A stretch of DNA of 64,000 bases from NCBI RefSeq assembly GCF_028435365.1, contig NZ_JAGTJJ010000039.1, positions 1 to 64,000 of the forward strand, in the 5' to 3' direction. Origin of the DNA: Polyangium jinanense. Its GTDB lineage: Bacteria; Myxococcota; Polyangia; Polyangiales; Polyangiaceae. The notes below the pieces were generated by a model. That model did no database searches. It was not told the DNA's origin and was given only the letters and a program-made list of their open reading frames with translations. Each line of letters opens with the position of its first letter. Positions within the stretch are counted from its first letter, which is position 1. The position numbers and the translations under genes were made by a program. Shown here piece by piece: positions 18,323 through 26,798 of this stretch.

Positions 18323-19270
18323 TCAGGCCGACGCAGCTTGCGCTGGACGATCCTGGATGGGCGGGGATGCGAAGATGTCTGCCTGGCTCTCGCTCGGCGG
18401 CGGAAGCTCCACGTAGCCGCGGAACTGGGCGAGCATGTTGAAACGGCGGGACATCCAGCCGGGGATCACGAGGGCGTAGGTGCGGGCGAGACGGCGCGGG
18501 TCGTCGAGTGTCCGCAGCATCGCCTGGTAGGTCACCTCGCCGTAGGCGGCTTTGAAGGCCGCGGCTTGTTCGGGACGGGAAACCCAGTTCATCACGCCGG
18601 GACGATCGGCTTCGGGGTGGAACTGGACCGACTCGACGCCGGCGGTCACGTCCAGACCGAGGATGGCGCGACCTTTGGACATGCCGTCGCGGCTCTCGCG
18701 GGCGAGGAGGGAGCCGCCGAGGGATTCGAGCAGGCGCTCGTCGAGGTCGACGGCTTCCCAGCTTCGGTGCTCGAAGGCGAAGAGACGGTCGCCGAAGGGG
18801 CGGAGGAGCGGGTGGGCTTGGCCTTCGGGCGTCGTGTAGATGGGCATCACGCCGAACTTGCGCTCGGTGCGGGGCACGACGGCGGCCAGACGAAAGTGCC
18901 GCACGACCATCTCGAACGAGTAACAGATGGCGAAGAGCGCGCTCTGGGTCTCGCCTCCGCGGATGGCCGAGTCGACCACGTGGTCCAGGAAGCCTGAATA
19001 GTCTGTGACCCAGGGCATCCCGTCGCCGTCGTAGGGGGATCCGGGGCCGCCGGTCGAGATGTACAGGTCGTAGTCGCGCGGGACGGGGTTTTGTGTGTCG
19101 CGCGGCGAGACTTCGCCGAGCACGCACTCGAGGCCCGGGTTGTGACGGCGGACGCGGTCGAAGAATGTGGACACGATGCCTCGCAGGCACCGCATCGCCT
19201 GGTTGACATGCCCGTTGTTCATGTCGACCAGGCAGATCCGCAAGGGGAGCAGTCGGGGCTCTCCGCTCAC
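18323..19270 (-). CDS. Class I glutamine amidotransferase-like protein
   Basis: Protein of 315 residues with a class I glutamine amidotransferase fold. Catalytic Cys116 sits in LFAICYSFE, with His218 and Glu220 in VQFHPEAD; the oxyanion region is ISTGGPGSPYDG (71-82). It would release ammonia from glutamine or act as a related hydrolase. No synthase partner is adjacent, and substrate is unknown. Three possible starts exist. GTG at 19270 is preferred because GGAGG lies 9 bases upstream; TTG 19279 and GTG 19276 sit too close to that site. It ends 9 bp from hairpin repeat copy B. Confidence 0.85.
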   Translation of the reverse strand: MSGEPRLLPLRICLVDMNNGHVNQAMRCLRGIVSTFFDRVRRHNPGLECVLGEVSPRDTQNPVPRDYDLYISTGGPGSPYDGDGMPWVTDYSGFLDHVVDSAIRGGETQSALFAICYSFEMVVRHFRLAAVVPRTERKFGVMPIYTTPEGQAHPLLRPFGDRLFAFEHRSWEAVDLDERLLESLGGSLLARESRDGMSKGRAILGLDVTAGVESVQFHPEADRPGVMNWVSRPEQAAAFKAAYGEVTYQAMLRTLDDPRRLARTYALVIPGWMSRRFNMLAQFRGYVELPPPSESQADIFASPPIQDRPAQAASA

Positions 19271-19393
19271 GTGCACCAACCTCCGGCCTGGGGAATTGCG
19301 ATACGACCCATCACGCGCGTGACCTCAGCATCTTCCCCCTGCGTCGTGATTGTCGTAGCACGAAGGCTGAGCGCCGAAAAGACAGCATTTCTG

Positions 19394-21157
19394 TCACTTT
19401 CCACGCAGACTCCAAGCGACCGACCGCACGACCGGATCTCCGGATTGCGCTGCAGTTACAGCGGATTGGCGTGCCTGAGACGGGGCGAAGCGAGCGAGCG
19501 AGCGGAGCGCGGAGACGCGTAGATCGGTGCTCGCGTTTTCCTGGGTCGCCAGGGTCTCCGCGAGGGTGATGGCGCGGGCTCGTTCGCCGCCCTGCGCGAC
19601 GCGGACGTAGGCGCCGAGTGCGCGGGCGCGGATCAGCTCGGAAGCCGTCTCGTCGATGACGAGCGCGCGGAGCTTGCTGGGCGCGGTGGCGCCGGCGATG
19701 CGGATGGCGAGGGCCTCGTAGTCGCCTTTGCCGTGCGCGCACCAGACTGCGCCGAGGACACGTTCGAGGGCACCGGGCTTCGCCGGGAGGGGCTTGTTCG
19801 GGCGGCGTGTGGCCGCGAGGGCGAAGGGGGGCTCGGGCGCGAGGGGCGACGGAGGCGCGGCGACCTTCTTGCTGGAGGGCGGGAGCGGAGGCGCAGGCTG
19901 ACCGCCTTCTTCGAGGATGCCGCGGTAGAGCGCGCTGCCGTGGAGGACACGCTTCTGCGCTTCGGTCAGATCGGTCGCGCCGTAGGCGATCGGGAACATC
20001 GTGTTCGTGACGTCCGGGCAGTTGTCGGGGTTCGACTGCATCACGGACGTCGGGCACTCGACGGTGTCGCTGAGCGGATCGGTCTCCTCGATGGAGAACT
20101 CGGTCGTGTGGAAGAGGCCCGAGAGGTGACCGACCTCGTGGCGGAGGACGGTCGCGTCGTACTCCGGGTTGCCCGAGGGCATGTACGCGACGCCGCTCAT
20201 GGTGGTCCCGTGGAGCGTGGTGCTGCCCGGGATGCCGCCCGCGACGCCGATGGCCTGGCCGAACTCGGAGCCGAAGCTGCCGATGACGAAGAGGTTCAAG
20301 GCCGGCGCGTCGCCGGCGCCCGCCGAGGAGGCGAGCAGGTTCCGGTACTCGTCGTAGTTGTCGACGCTCGTGAAGCTCGCGTCGAGCGGCAAGAAGGTGA
20401 CCTTGCCGAGGCCGAGGCCCGCGTAGTCGACGAACATGTCGGAGAGGACCTGGTTCACGTAGTTCTGCGTGGTCGAGTTCGGCGCGAGGAAGACGTTCAC
20501 GTCGACGACGCCGCCGTGGAAGAGGCCGTCCTTCGTGCGGCGGATCCACACGTCGACGTGCGCGCTCGTGACCGAGCCGTCGTCGTCGCCGAGCGCGATG
20601 CGCCACTGGCCTTGCTGCATGGGCCAGGCGTTCGCCGCGTCGGACTGCGGGCTTCCGCCGCCGACCCAGCCGTAGTTCGCGAACGCGAGGGTCGACTTGT
20701 TCGGCATCGCGTAGTTGAAGATGACCGACTCGCCCGAGGGAGGACGGAGGCGGTTGATGCCGACGACGTCGTTCACGTTCGCCGTGCCGACCACGACCGT
20801 GAGGCCGAGCGCGCGGTCGGGGACCTCGAAGGGCTGGAGCGAGTTCAGCGCGATGTCGCCGACGTCGATGTGCTCGAGCGACTGGAGCTCGCTCGGCCCC
20901 GCGCCCACGCCCGAGCCGCCCGCGCCCGTGCCGCCCGCGCCACCCGCGCCACCCGCGCCCGCGCCGCCCACGCCGGGGCCTGCGCTCCAGGTCTCGCCGC
21001 CTTCGCCGCCGGTGCCTTGGGTCTCCGTGCGGGTCGTCGCGCCGCACGCGGCGAGCGTGACGAGCGCGATCGCGGCGAAAAAGGAGGACCGGACAAGGCC
21101 GGCAGACGAGGCTCGAAGGGAAGCCGAGAGCGAACGGAAGGCGGTAGGGGCAAGCAT
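19394..21157 (-). CDS. Metzincin-type metalloprotease lipoprotein with Gly-rich linker
   Basis: Exported lipoprotein of 587 residues. The lipobox TLAAC gives lipidated Cys38, followed by a Gly/Ala-rich linker (about 48-88) as in many myxobacterial surface lipoproteins. The full metzincin zinc motif HEVGHLSGLFH lies at 340-350 and a candidate Met-turn at NTMFP (Met387). The C-terminal 130 residues are helical (for example SELIRARALGAYVRVAQGG), possibly HEAT-like. This points to a surface-anchored zinc protease; substrate is unknown. It is divergent from murJ with a 43-bp gap. Confidence 0.85.
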   Translation of the reverse strand: MLAPTAFRSLSASLRASSAGLVRSSFFAAIALVTLAACGATTRTETQGTGGEGGETWSAGPGVGGAGAGGAGGAGGTGAGGSGVGAGPSELQSLEHIDVGDIALNSLQPFEVPDRALGLTVVVGTANVNDVVGINRLRPPSGESVIFNYAMPNKSTLAFANYGWVGGGSPQSDAANAWPMQQGQWRIALGDDDGSVTSAHVDVWIRRTKDGLFHGGVVDVNVFLAPNSTTQNYVNQVLSDMFVDYAGLGLGKVTFLPLDASFTSVDNYDEYRNLLASSAGAGDAPALNLFVIGSFGSEFGQAIGVAGGIPGSTTLHGTTMSGVAYMPSGNPEYDATVLRHEVGHLSGLFHTTEFSIEETDPLSDTVECPTSVMQSNPDNCPDVTNTMFPIAYGATDLTEAQKRVLHGSALYRGILEEGGQPAPPLPPSSKKVAAPPSPLAPEPPFALAATRRPNKPLPAKPGALERVLGAVWCAHGKGDYEALAIRIAGATAPSKLRALVIDETASELIRARALGAYVRVAQGGERARAITLAETLATQENASTDLRVSALRSLARFAPSQARQSAVTAAQSGDPVVRSVAWSLRGK

Positions 21158-21200
21158 CTTGCGATTCTAGCTTGCGCCTCCTTGGGGTAGAAGCGGGCGC

Positions 21201-22805
21201 GTGCAGAGCGTCGATCCGGCGGCGACGGGGACGAAAGGCCGCGAGGAAGCTCCTCCGAAGGCGGGAGGCGGCGCGCGCTCGGCGGCGCTCGTGACCGCGG
21301 GGATCGTGCTGTCGCGGCTCGTGGGGCTCGTGCGGCAGCGCGTCATGGCCCACTACTTCGGGACATCGGCCTGGGCGGACATGATCGCGGCCGCGTTCCG
21401 CGTCGGCAACATCACGCAGAACCTGATGGGCGAAGGGACGTTGTCCGCGACGTTCATCCCGCTCTACGCGCGGCTGCGCGGCGAAGGCAAAGGCGAGGAG
21501 GCGGCGCGGTTCGCGCGGTCGGCGCTCGGGCTGCTCCTCGTGGTGGTGGTGGCGGCGTCGGCGCTCGGCGTGCTGTTCGCGCCGTGGCTGTCGTGGCTCG
21601 TGGCGGCGGGGTTCGACGAGGAGAAGCTCGCGGGGACGGCGACCATCGTGCGCATCGTCTTCCCGATGACGGGCCTGCTCGTGCTGTCGGCGTGGGGGCT
21701 CGGCGTGCTGAATGCGCACCGGCGCTTCTTCTTGCCGTACGCGGCGCCCGTGGTGTGGAGCCTCGCGCAGATCGCCGCGCTCGTCGTGGCAGGGACGTTC
21801 CTCGGGCAGCGGGGCGGCGCGCTCGCCACGGCGCTCGCGTGGGGCGCGTTCGCAGGGGCGTTCTTGCAGCTCGTGGTGCTCTTGCCGGCGGCGCGGAGGC
21901 TGCTCGGGGGAATTGCGCCGAGGTTCGATGCGAAGGATCCGCACGTGCGGGAGGCCGCGGCGCGGCTGCCCGGCGCGCTCGTGGGCCGGGGGATCATCCA
22001 GATCTCGGGGCTCGTCGACACGCTGCTCGTGAGCTTTTTGGGCACGGGCGCGAACGCGACGTTCGGCTACGCGCAGACGATCTACCTCTTGCCGATGAGC
22101 GTGCTCGGGACGGGCGAGGCCGCGGCAGCGTTGCCCGAGTTTTCCCGCGACACGGCGGAGGCCGACGTGGACAAGCGGAACGCGGCCGTCCGCGCGCGGC
22201 TCGGCGCGTCGCTCGCGCGCATCGCCGTGCTGACCGTGCCGGCGACGCTCGTGTTCGTGCTGCTCGGCGGGGACCTCGTGGCGCTCTTGCTCCAGACGGG
22301 GACGTTCGATCAGGAAGCAACGGCGCGGGTAAAACCGCTCCTCGCGGCGTATGGGTTCGCGCTGCTCGGCAACGCGGCGGGGCGTGTGCTGACGACGACG
22401 GCGTACGCGCTCGGCGACACGCGCACGCCGGCGCGGTTCGCGGTGCTCCGGGTCGTCGTGAGCACGGCGCTCGCGCTCGTCTTGATGCGGCCGCTCGGCG
22501 TGCTCGGCGTGGTGCTCGGCGCGGTGACCGCGGGCTGGGTGGAGACGTGCGCGATGGGGATCCGGCTGTCCCGAGCAATCGGAGGGCTCGGGCTCGGGGC
22601 GATTCGCGCAGGGCGGATCGGGGTGCTCGCCGCGCTCTCCGTGGGCGCGGGCGTCCTCGTGCGGTCGATCCTGCCCACGGCGCTCGCGGGGACGACGATC
22701 GGCGCGATGTTGTCGCTCGGGACGTTCGGCGCGGCGTTCGTCGTGCTCTGCCCGCTGCTCGGGCTCTTCGACCCGCGTTCGCTTCTCCGGCGCGCGCGGC
22801 GCTGA
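21201..22805 (+). CDS. murJ: Lipid II flippase MurJ (MviN)
   Basis: Integral membrane protein of 534 residues, MOP superfamily, MurJ/MviN family; it flips the peptidoglycan precursor lipid II across the inner membrane. The N-terminus is characteristic (SRLVGLVRQRVMAHYFG, then ADMIAAAFRVGNITQNLMGEG with the conserved fit to GEGALSAAFVP). Many hydrophobic helices and the length fit the family. It starts with GTG at 21201 after a 24-residue polar tail (PKAGGGARS). The dual-specificity phosphatase gene follows after 16 bp, so they are probably one operon. Confidence 0.95.
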   Translation: MQSVDPAATGTKGREEAPPKAGGGARSAALVTAGIVLSRLVGLVRQRVMAHYFGTSAWADMIAAAFRVGNITQNLMGEGTLSATFIPLYARLRGEGKGEEAARFARSALGLLLVVVVAASALGVLFAPWLSWLVAAGFDEEKLAGTATIVRIVFPMTGLLVLSAWGLGVLNAHRRFFLPYAAPVVWSLAQIAALVVAGTFLGQRGGALATALAWGAFAGAFLQLVVLLPAARRLLGGIAPRFDAKDPHVREAAARLPGALVGRGIIQISGLVDTLLVSFLGTGANATFGYAQTIYLLPMSVLGTGEAAAALPEFSRDTAEADVDKRNAAVRARLGASLARIAVLTVPATLVFVLLGGDLVALLLQTGTFDQEATARVKPLLAAYGFALLGNAAGRVLTTTAYALGDTRTPARFAVLRVVVSTALALVLMRPLGVLGVVLGAVTAGWVETCAMGIRLSRAIGGLGLGAIRAGRIGVLAALSVGAGVLVRSILPTALAGTTIGAMLSLGTFGAAFVVLCPLLGLFDPRSLLRRARR

Positions 22806-22821
22806 CCTCCTGCAAAGGGCG

Positions 22822-23424
22822 ATGGCGCAGGAGCGCCGGGCGCTTCAAGAACGCGAGGTGACGCCTGGCAAGACCCTGCACCCCGCGCTCTTCCACCCTT
22901 ATCGCGCCGCCTTCTACGTCTTCCTCGCCGCGCGCCGCACCCTGGTCGAGCTGTCGCCGGATCGAGGCTGGCGGACGTGGATCACGCCGGAGATCCTGCT
23001 CGGCGGCTTCCTCGTGCCGAGCGACGTCGCCGAGCTCGAGCGGCTCGGCGTGCGCGCCGTGGTGAACGCGACGAGCGAGCTCGTGGAGCCGATCGGGACG
23101 CTGCGCGCCGCGGGCATGGACTACCTGCAAATCCCCTGCTGGGACATGAACGCGCCGAGCCCCGAGGACGCGGACCGAGCGATCGCCTTCGTCGCCACGC
23201 ACATCAAGGCGGGGCACCGGGTCTACGTGCACTGCGCGAGCGGCGTGGGCCGGAGCGTGACGCTCGTCGTGTGTTATCTGGCGCTTCACCGCGGGATGAG
23301 CGTCGAGGAGGCGATCGCCTGGATCAGCGCGCGGAGGCGCGTGGCGATGCGCGAAGGGCAGCGGCGGTTCGTGAACGACTACGTGTCGGCGCGCGGGGGC
23401 CGGGTGAGCGCGGAGAACGCGTAG
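22822..23424 (+). CDS. Dual-specificity protein phosphatase
   Basis: Protein of 200 residues with the tyrosine/dual-specificity phosphatase P-loop VHCASGVGRS (Cys138, Arg144) and a likely general-acid aspartate in CWDMNAP (Asp108). The fold matches eukaryote-like DSPs of bacteria. A hydrophobic patch (about 28-37, RAAFYVFLAAR) may be a weak membrane contact. AAAGGG precedes the ATG at 22822. It sits 16 bp after murJ, which suggests a role tied to cell-envelope synthesis, though the substrate (phosphoprotein or phospholipid) is unknown. Confidence 0.9.
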   Translation: MAQERRALQEREVTPGKTLHPALFHPYRAAFYVFLAARRTLVELSPDRGWRTWITPEILLGGFLVPSDVAELERLGVRAVVNATSELVEPIGTLRAAGMDYLQIPCWDMNAPSPEDADRAIAFVATHIKAGHRVYVHCASGVGRSVTLVVCYLALHRGMSVEEAIAWISARRRVAMREGQRRFVNDYVSARGGRVSAENA

Positions 23425-23550
23425 TCCGAGGAACGCGTAGACCAGGGAACACGGAGAACACGGGCGCGTCGAGCGCGAAGCACCACGCGCTGGCACGCCC
23501 CTTCCAATCGAGGGCTCTGGGAGGCGCGAGCGCCTCCGCCTGGAGCCCCC

Positions 23551-23973
23551 ATGAGAACGATCGCGCACGCTGTCCGCGGGGACGTGTACACGCTGCTCAT
23601 CGTGCTCCCGCTCGTCTTCTTCGCGATCTCCCTCGGCTTCGACGTCGTCGCGATGCTGTCGGGCGCGCACGTCTGGGGCGTCGCGGCCGCCGTGAACCTC
23701 GCGGCAGGGCTCGTCAGCGGTTCCCTGTCGTCCGTGTATTTCGCCCGGGTGCACGACACGTATCGGCCGGGATCCCGGGCGCGGGACCTGAGCTTCCTGT
23801 TTCTCTGGCTCTCGATCTGCGCGCTCCTCCCCTTCGTGCTGAGCCTCGTCCTGCGCGCCGTGCACCCCCAAGGTCCGACGCCGCCGGCCAGCGTGGCGCT
23901 CTCCATCATGGCCCTCGGCCTTTCGACGCTGGCAGGTTGGCTCGGCGACGAAGCGGCCCGCGAACGGGGGTAA
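23551..23973 (+). CDS. Small four-helix membrane protein (possibly DUF2231-like)
   Basis: Putative integral membrane protein of 140 residues with four hydrophobic segments (about 13-33, 42-62, 80-103 and 112-131). A layout of four short helices with polar ends resembles the DUF2231 family, but this is a resemblance by eye. GGAG lies a few bases before the ATG. An 18-base near-palindrome with arms GGAGGCGC and GCGCCTCC (23520-23537) lies just upstream and might hide or regulate the ribosome-binding region. Confidence 0.65.
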   Translation: MRTIAHAVRGDVYTLLIVLPLVFFAISLGFDVVAMLSGAHVWGVAAAVNLAAGLVSGSLSSVYFARVHDTYRPGSRARDLSFLFLWLSICALLPFVLSLVLRAVHPQGPTPPASVALSIMALGLSTLAGWLGDEAARERG

Positions 23974-24033
23974 GGGCGAGCTCTTTCGACCAAACTTGGC
24001 CCATCGACGCGACCTTTGGCATGCGTCGCCTCG

Positions 24034-25623
24034 ATGCAAGACGATCGCCCCGGCCCGAACCGATCCACGCGCCTCGGGCTCCCGCTCCTCGCCGCGCTCG
24101 CACTCGCGCCCCTCGGCTGCAAGGGCAGCAGCGCCCCCGCGCTCGCCAAGGGCGAGCCGACGGAGGAGCCCCCGCCGGACGTGCCGTCGCCGCCCGCCGA
24201 TGGCCCGAAGCTCATCGTCCTGCAGAGCGGCACCATCGTGTACGACCGGCCCTCGACGAAAGGCCGTCCGCTGGGCGAGCTCCGCGCAGGGGCCGCGATC
24301 GCACGCTCCTCGGACGCGTTCACGCGAAGGGAATGCCCAGGCGGCTGGTACGTCGTCCGCCCGCGTGGCTTCGTGTGCGCAGGCGAGGCCGCGACGACGG
24401 ATCCGTCCCTCGCCGCGGCGCTCCCGTCCGGCCCGGATCTCTCGCGCGCCCTGCCCTACCGCTACGGCCGAGCCCGGACCGAAGGCGTGCCGGTCTACAC
24501 GCGCTTGCCGATGCCGGCGGAGCAATCCACCGAGGAGCCGGATCTGAAGCGCTACCTCACGAAGCGCGGCTCCCTCGACAGCGAGGTGCTCGGCGCGGCC
24601 GCGAACGACGTGCCCCTCGATCCGCGCGGCGTGCCCGCAGGCCCGCCCGTGCTGATGCCCGGCGTCGACGGCGCGGACGCGGTCGGCAAGCGCACGGTGG
24701 GCTCGTTCTTCGCGTTCCCGGCGCCCGCCGTCGCGCCCCTCGCGCCGCTCGCATCACGCGTGGCGGACCTGAAGGGCGGCGTGCTGCGCAAGGGCAGCGG
24801 CGTGGCGCTCGCGGGGTCGTTCGTGGCGTCCGTCGCGCCGAACCCCGGCGAGGGCCGGCGCTTCGGCGTGACGCCGTCCGGGCAGGTGGTGCCGATCGAC
24901 CGGCTGAAGCCCGCGCTCGGAACGACGTGGCACGGGCTCGACGTGGAGAAGGTGGGGCTGCCCGTGGCCTTCGTGCACAAGGGCGGCGTGACGGCGTGGA
25001 ACCTCAAGAAGGGCGAGGCCGAGCCGATCGAGGACGAGGAGCTCGAGCGGCGCACGGCGGTGCCGCTCAGCGGGAAGTTCCGGACGGTGAACGGCGTGCG
25101 CTTCGAGCAATCGCGCGAGGGCTACTGGCTGCGCGCGCAGGACCTCGTGGTGATCGTCCGCCGGACGAAGTTCCCGGATTTCGCGAAGGGCGATCAAAGG
25201 TGGCTGGACGTGAGCCTGGCCAACCAGACGCTCACGGCCTACGAGGGGCAGAAGCCGGTCTACGCGACGCTGATCTCGTCGGGACGCGACGTGCTGAAGG
25301 AAGCGGCCGAGAGCGCATCGACGGCGCGCGGGACATTCCGGATTCGTAAGAAACTGGTAACTGCACCGCTCGACAGCCGCGAGGTGCACGGCGACTTCGA
25401 CGTCGCCGACGCGCCCTGGGTGATGGAGTTCGAACCGGGATACGCGCTCACGGGCACGTACTGGGGCGATGGGCTGGGGGAGGCGCAGACTTTCCATGCT
25501 GTCGCGCTCTCGCCCGTCGACGCGCGCAGGCTCTTCCACTGGGTCGGGCCCGAACTGCCAGAGGGCTGGCACGGCGTGACCGACGCAATGGGCGAAGGGA
25601 CGACGGTCGTCGTGCGGCCTTAG
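24034..25623 (+). CDS. YkuD (L,D-transpeptidase-fold) lipoprotein lacking the catalytic cysteine
   Basis: Exported lipoprotein of 529 residues: signal ends in LAPLGC, then a Pro-rich linker, a long SH3-like/N-terminal region, and a C-terminal YkuD domain (WLDVSLANQTLTAYEG onward). In normal enzymes the active site reads roughly HxxxxxxSHGCxN. Here the matching stretch is TGTYWGDGLGEAQTFHAVAL, and the cysteine and its neighbours are absent. The domain may therefore be a pseudoenzyme that binds peptidoglycan without cross-linking it. A canonical reading would need three extra bases near 25499-25508, so an assembly or sequencing error is possible. ATG 24034 was chosen over TTG 24016. Confidence 0.82.
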   Translation: MQDDRPGPNRSTRLGLPLLAALALAPLGCKGSSAPALAKGEPTEEPPPDVPSPPADGPKLIVLQSGTIVYDRPSTKGRPLGELRAGAAIARSSDAFTRRECPGGWYVVRPRGFVCAGEAATTDPSLAAALPSGPDLSRALPYRYGRARTEGVPVYTRLPMPAEQSTEEPDLKRYLTKRGSLDSEVLGAAANDVPLDPRGVPAGPPVLMPGVDGADAVGKRTVGSFFAFPAPAVAPLAPLASRVADLKGGVLRKGSGVALAGSFVASVAPNPGEGRRFGVTPSGQVVPIDRLKPALGTTWHGLDVEKVGLPVAFVHKGGVTAWNLKKGEAEPIEDEELERRTAVPLSGKFRTVNGVRFEQSREGYWLRAQDLVVIVRRTKFPDFAKGDQRWLDVSLANQTLTAYEGQKPVYATLISSGRDVLKEAAESASTARGTFRIRKKLVTAPLDSREVHGDFDVADAPWVMEFEPGYALTGTYWGDGLGEAQTFHAVALSPVDARRLFHWVGPELPEGWHGVTDAMGEGTTVVVRP

Positions 25624-25709
25624 CGTTCGGGGGCTCCGCTCGGACAAGCCGAGCTACGCCCCCAAACCCCCGAGCGTTCGGGGGCTCCGCTCAGACAAGC
25701 CGAGCTACG
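25623..25709. repeat. Second hairpin repeat family, two direct copies
   Basis: Two direct copies of a 36-base unit start at 25623 and 25674, differing at one base. Each holds GGGGGCTCCGCTCGG, the loop ACAAG, then CCGAGCTACG, forming a stem CTCGG/CCGAG; the first also has CCCCC completing an outer GGGGG/CCCCC stem. The first unit overlaps the last base of the YkuD gene stop. A relative with paired changes sits at 40986-41030. It probably works as a terminator or is a small mobile repeat; no T-run follows. Confidence 0.8.
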
Positions 25710-26109
25710 ACTGTCCCGCAGCGTGACAGGCCACCGAGCAGGCTGTGCGTTCCCTGCTCGCACACGATGCGCGCGGATCGACATTGCCCCCGCCCGTGAC
25801 ACCGGACCTCGCGCGCCGCGCCGCGTCTCGCGTCGCCCCGCGCGGCTCTGCGACGCTCCCGACGAAGCACCCCGAGAGGCGCGATTCTCCCGAACAAGCC
25901 GCGGGAAACGCGCATTCCCTCGCGCGAAACCCCGTGCGTCACGGCGCGCCGGAGCGAGAGCGAGCGCGCTTCGTAGCGCTCGGCACGACCCTTGCCGACG
26001 ACCACGCACGTCACCGCGACCTTCGCGAGCAAAAGAGGCGATGGCGGGGGAAACGCGTGGTCCGACGATCGGGTCGCGCCTCGAGACCGCGGTGGCAGAG
26101 GGACGAACC
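25710..26109 (+). other. Intergenic region without recognised gene
   Basis: Four hundred bases between the hairpin repeats and the histone-like gene. Several open frames cross it on both strands, but all are Arg/Ala/Pro-rich compositional artefacts of high-GC DNA and none looks like a protein. It contains the alternative start for the next gene (ATG 26041) and presumably its promoter. Confidence 0.5.
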
Positions 26110-26529
26110 ATGGCTTCCAAGACGACGACGACGCGCACGAAGAGCGCAGCCAAGCGCGGAGCGACAACGGCGCGTAAAGCCTCCGAGGCGGCGAAGGGCG
26201 CGACGAAGAGGACGAAGAGCGCCGGCAAGCGCGCGGCGGCCTCCAAGGCAGGAGCCCGAACGGAAACGGCCGCGCGCACGACGACGCGCAAGGCCGCCGC
26301 CTCGAAGCGCCCGGCCGCGAAGAAGGCGACGCGCAGCGCCGCCGGACAGCGCACGACGGCGTCCAAGGCGGCTCCGGCGCGTTCGCCCCGAAAGAGCGCC
26401 ACACCAGCGCGCAAGTCGGCGACGGGAACCCGGACCCGCACGAGCAGCACCCGCACAACGGGCGCTCGCTCGGGTGCGAGCCAAGCCCGACGCGGGAGCG
26501 CTGCGGCCCCCGTGTCGTCGAGCGATTGA
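26110..26529 (+). CDS. Histone-H1-like Lys/Ala/Thr-rich DNA-binding protein
   Basis: Low-complexity basic protein of 139 residues, built from Ala, Lys, Arg, Thr and Ser, with short AAKR, TTRK and SASK patterns and no globular domain. This composition matches histone H1-like nucleoid proteins known from myxobacteria and other bacteria, which bind and compact DNA. It starts at ATG 26110 with GAGGG upstream; ATG 26041 is an in-frame alternative adding 23 residues. Its end lies 3 bp from the tRNA-Met gene on the other strand. Confidence 0.8.
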   Translation: MASKTTTTRTKSAAKRGATTARKASEAAKGATKRTKSAGKRAAASKAGARTETAARTTTRKAAASKRPAAKKATRSAAGQRTTASKAAPARSPRKSATPARKSATGTRTRTSSTRTTGARSGASQARRGSAAAPVSSSD

Positions 26530-26532
26530 ACC

Positions 26533-26609
26533 TGGTGCCGAAGGAGGGAATCGAACCCCCGACCCGGCGCGTATGAAACGCCTGCTCTAGCCAACTGAGC
26601 TACTTCGGC
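26533..26609 (-). tRNA. tRNA-Met (CAT), elongator type
   Basis: Complete cloverleaf, 77 bases, on the minus strand. Acceptor arms GCCGAAG and CTTCGGC pair perfectly; a D-arm (GCTC/GAGC), a 5-bp anticodon stem (GGCGT with GCGCC, one G-U pair), loop TTCATAC with anticodon CAT, and a T-arm with loop TTCGATT follow. The 3' CCA is encoded. The loop TTCATAC and a normal G1-C72 pair favour elongator tRNA-Met over initiator. Confidence 0.95.
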
Positions 26610-26798
26610 GGAAGCGGCGCGCACTATGTCGAGGGACGACGGACCTGTCAAGCGGGCTAACCGTCCCGGGGGCGTCTTTCTCGCGAGAGCGTGGGCAAAC
26701 CCACGCGAAGGCCGGTGAGGAGGAGGCCGAAGGCGCTGTCCTTCGGCCCGCCGGTCCACCCCGCGAAGTGTCCCGAAAGCTCTACATTTTTCCGCGCG

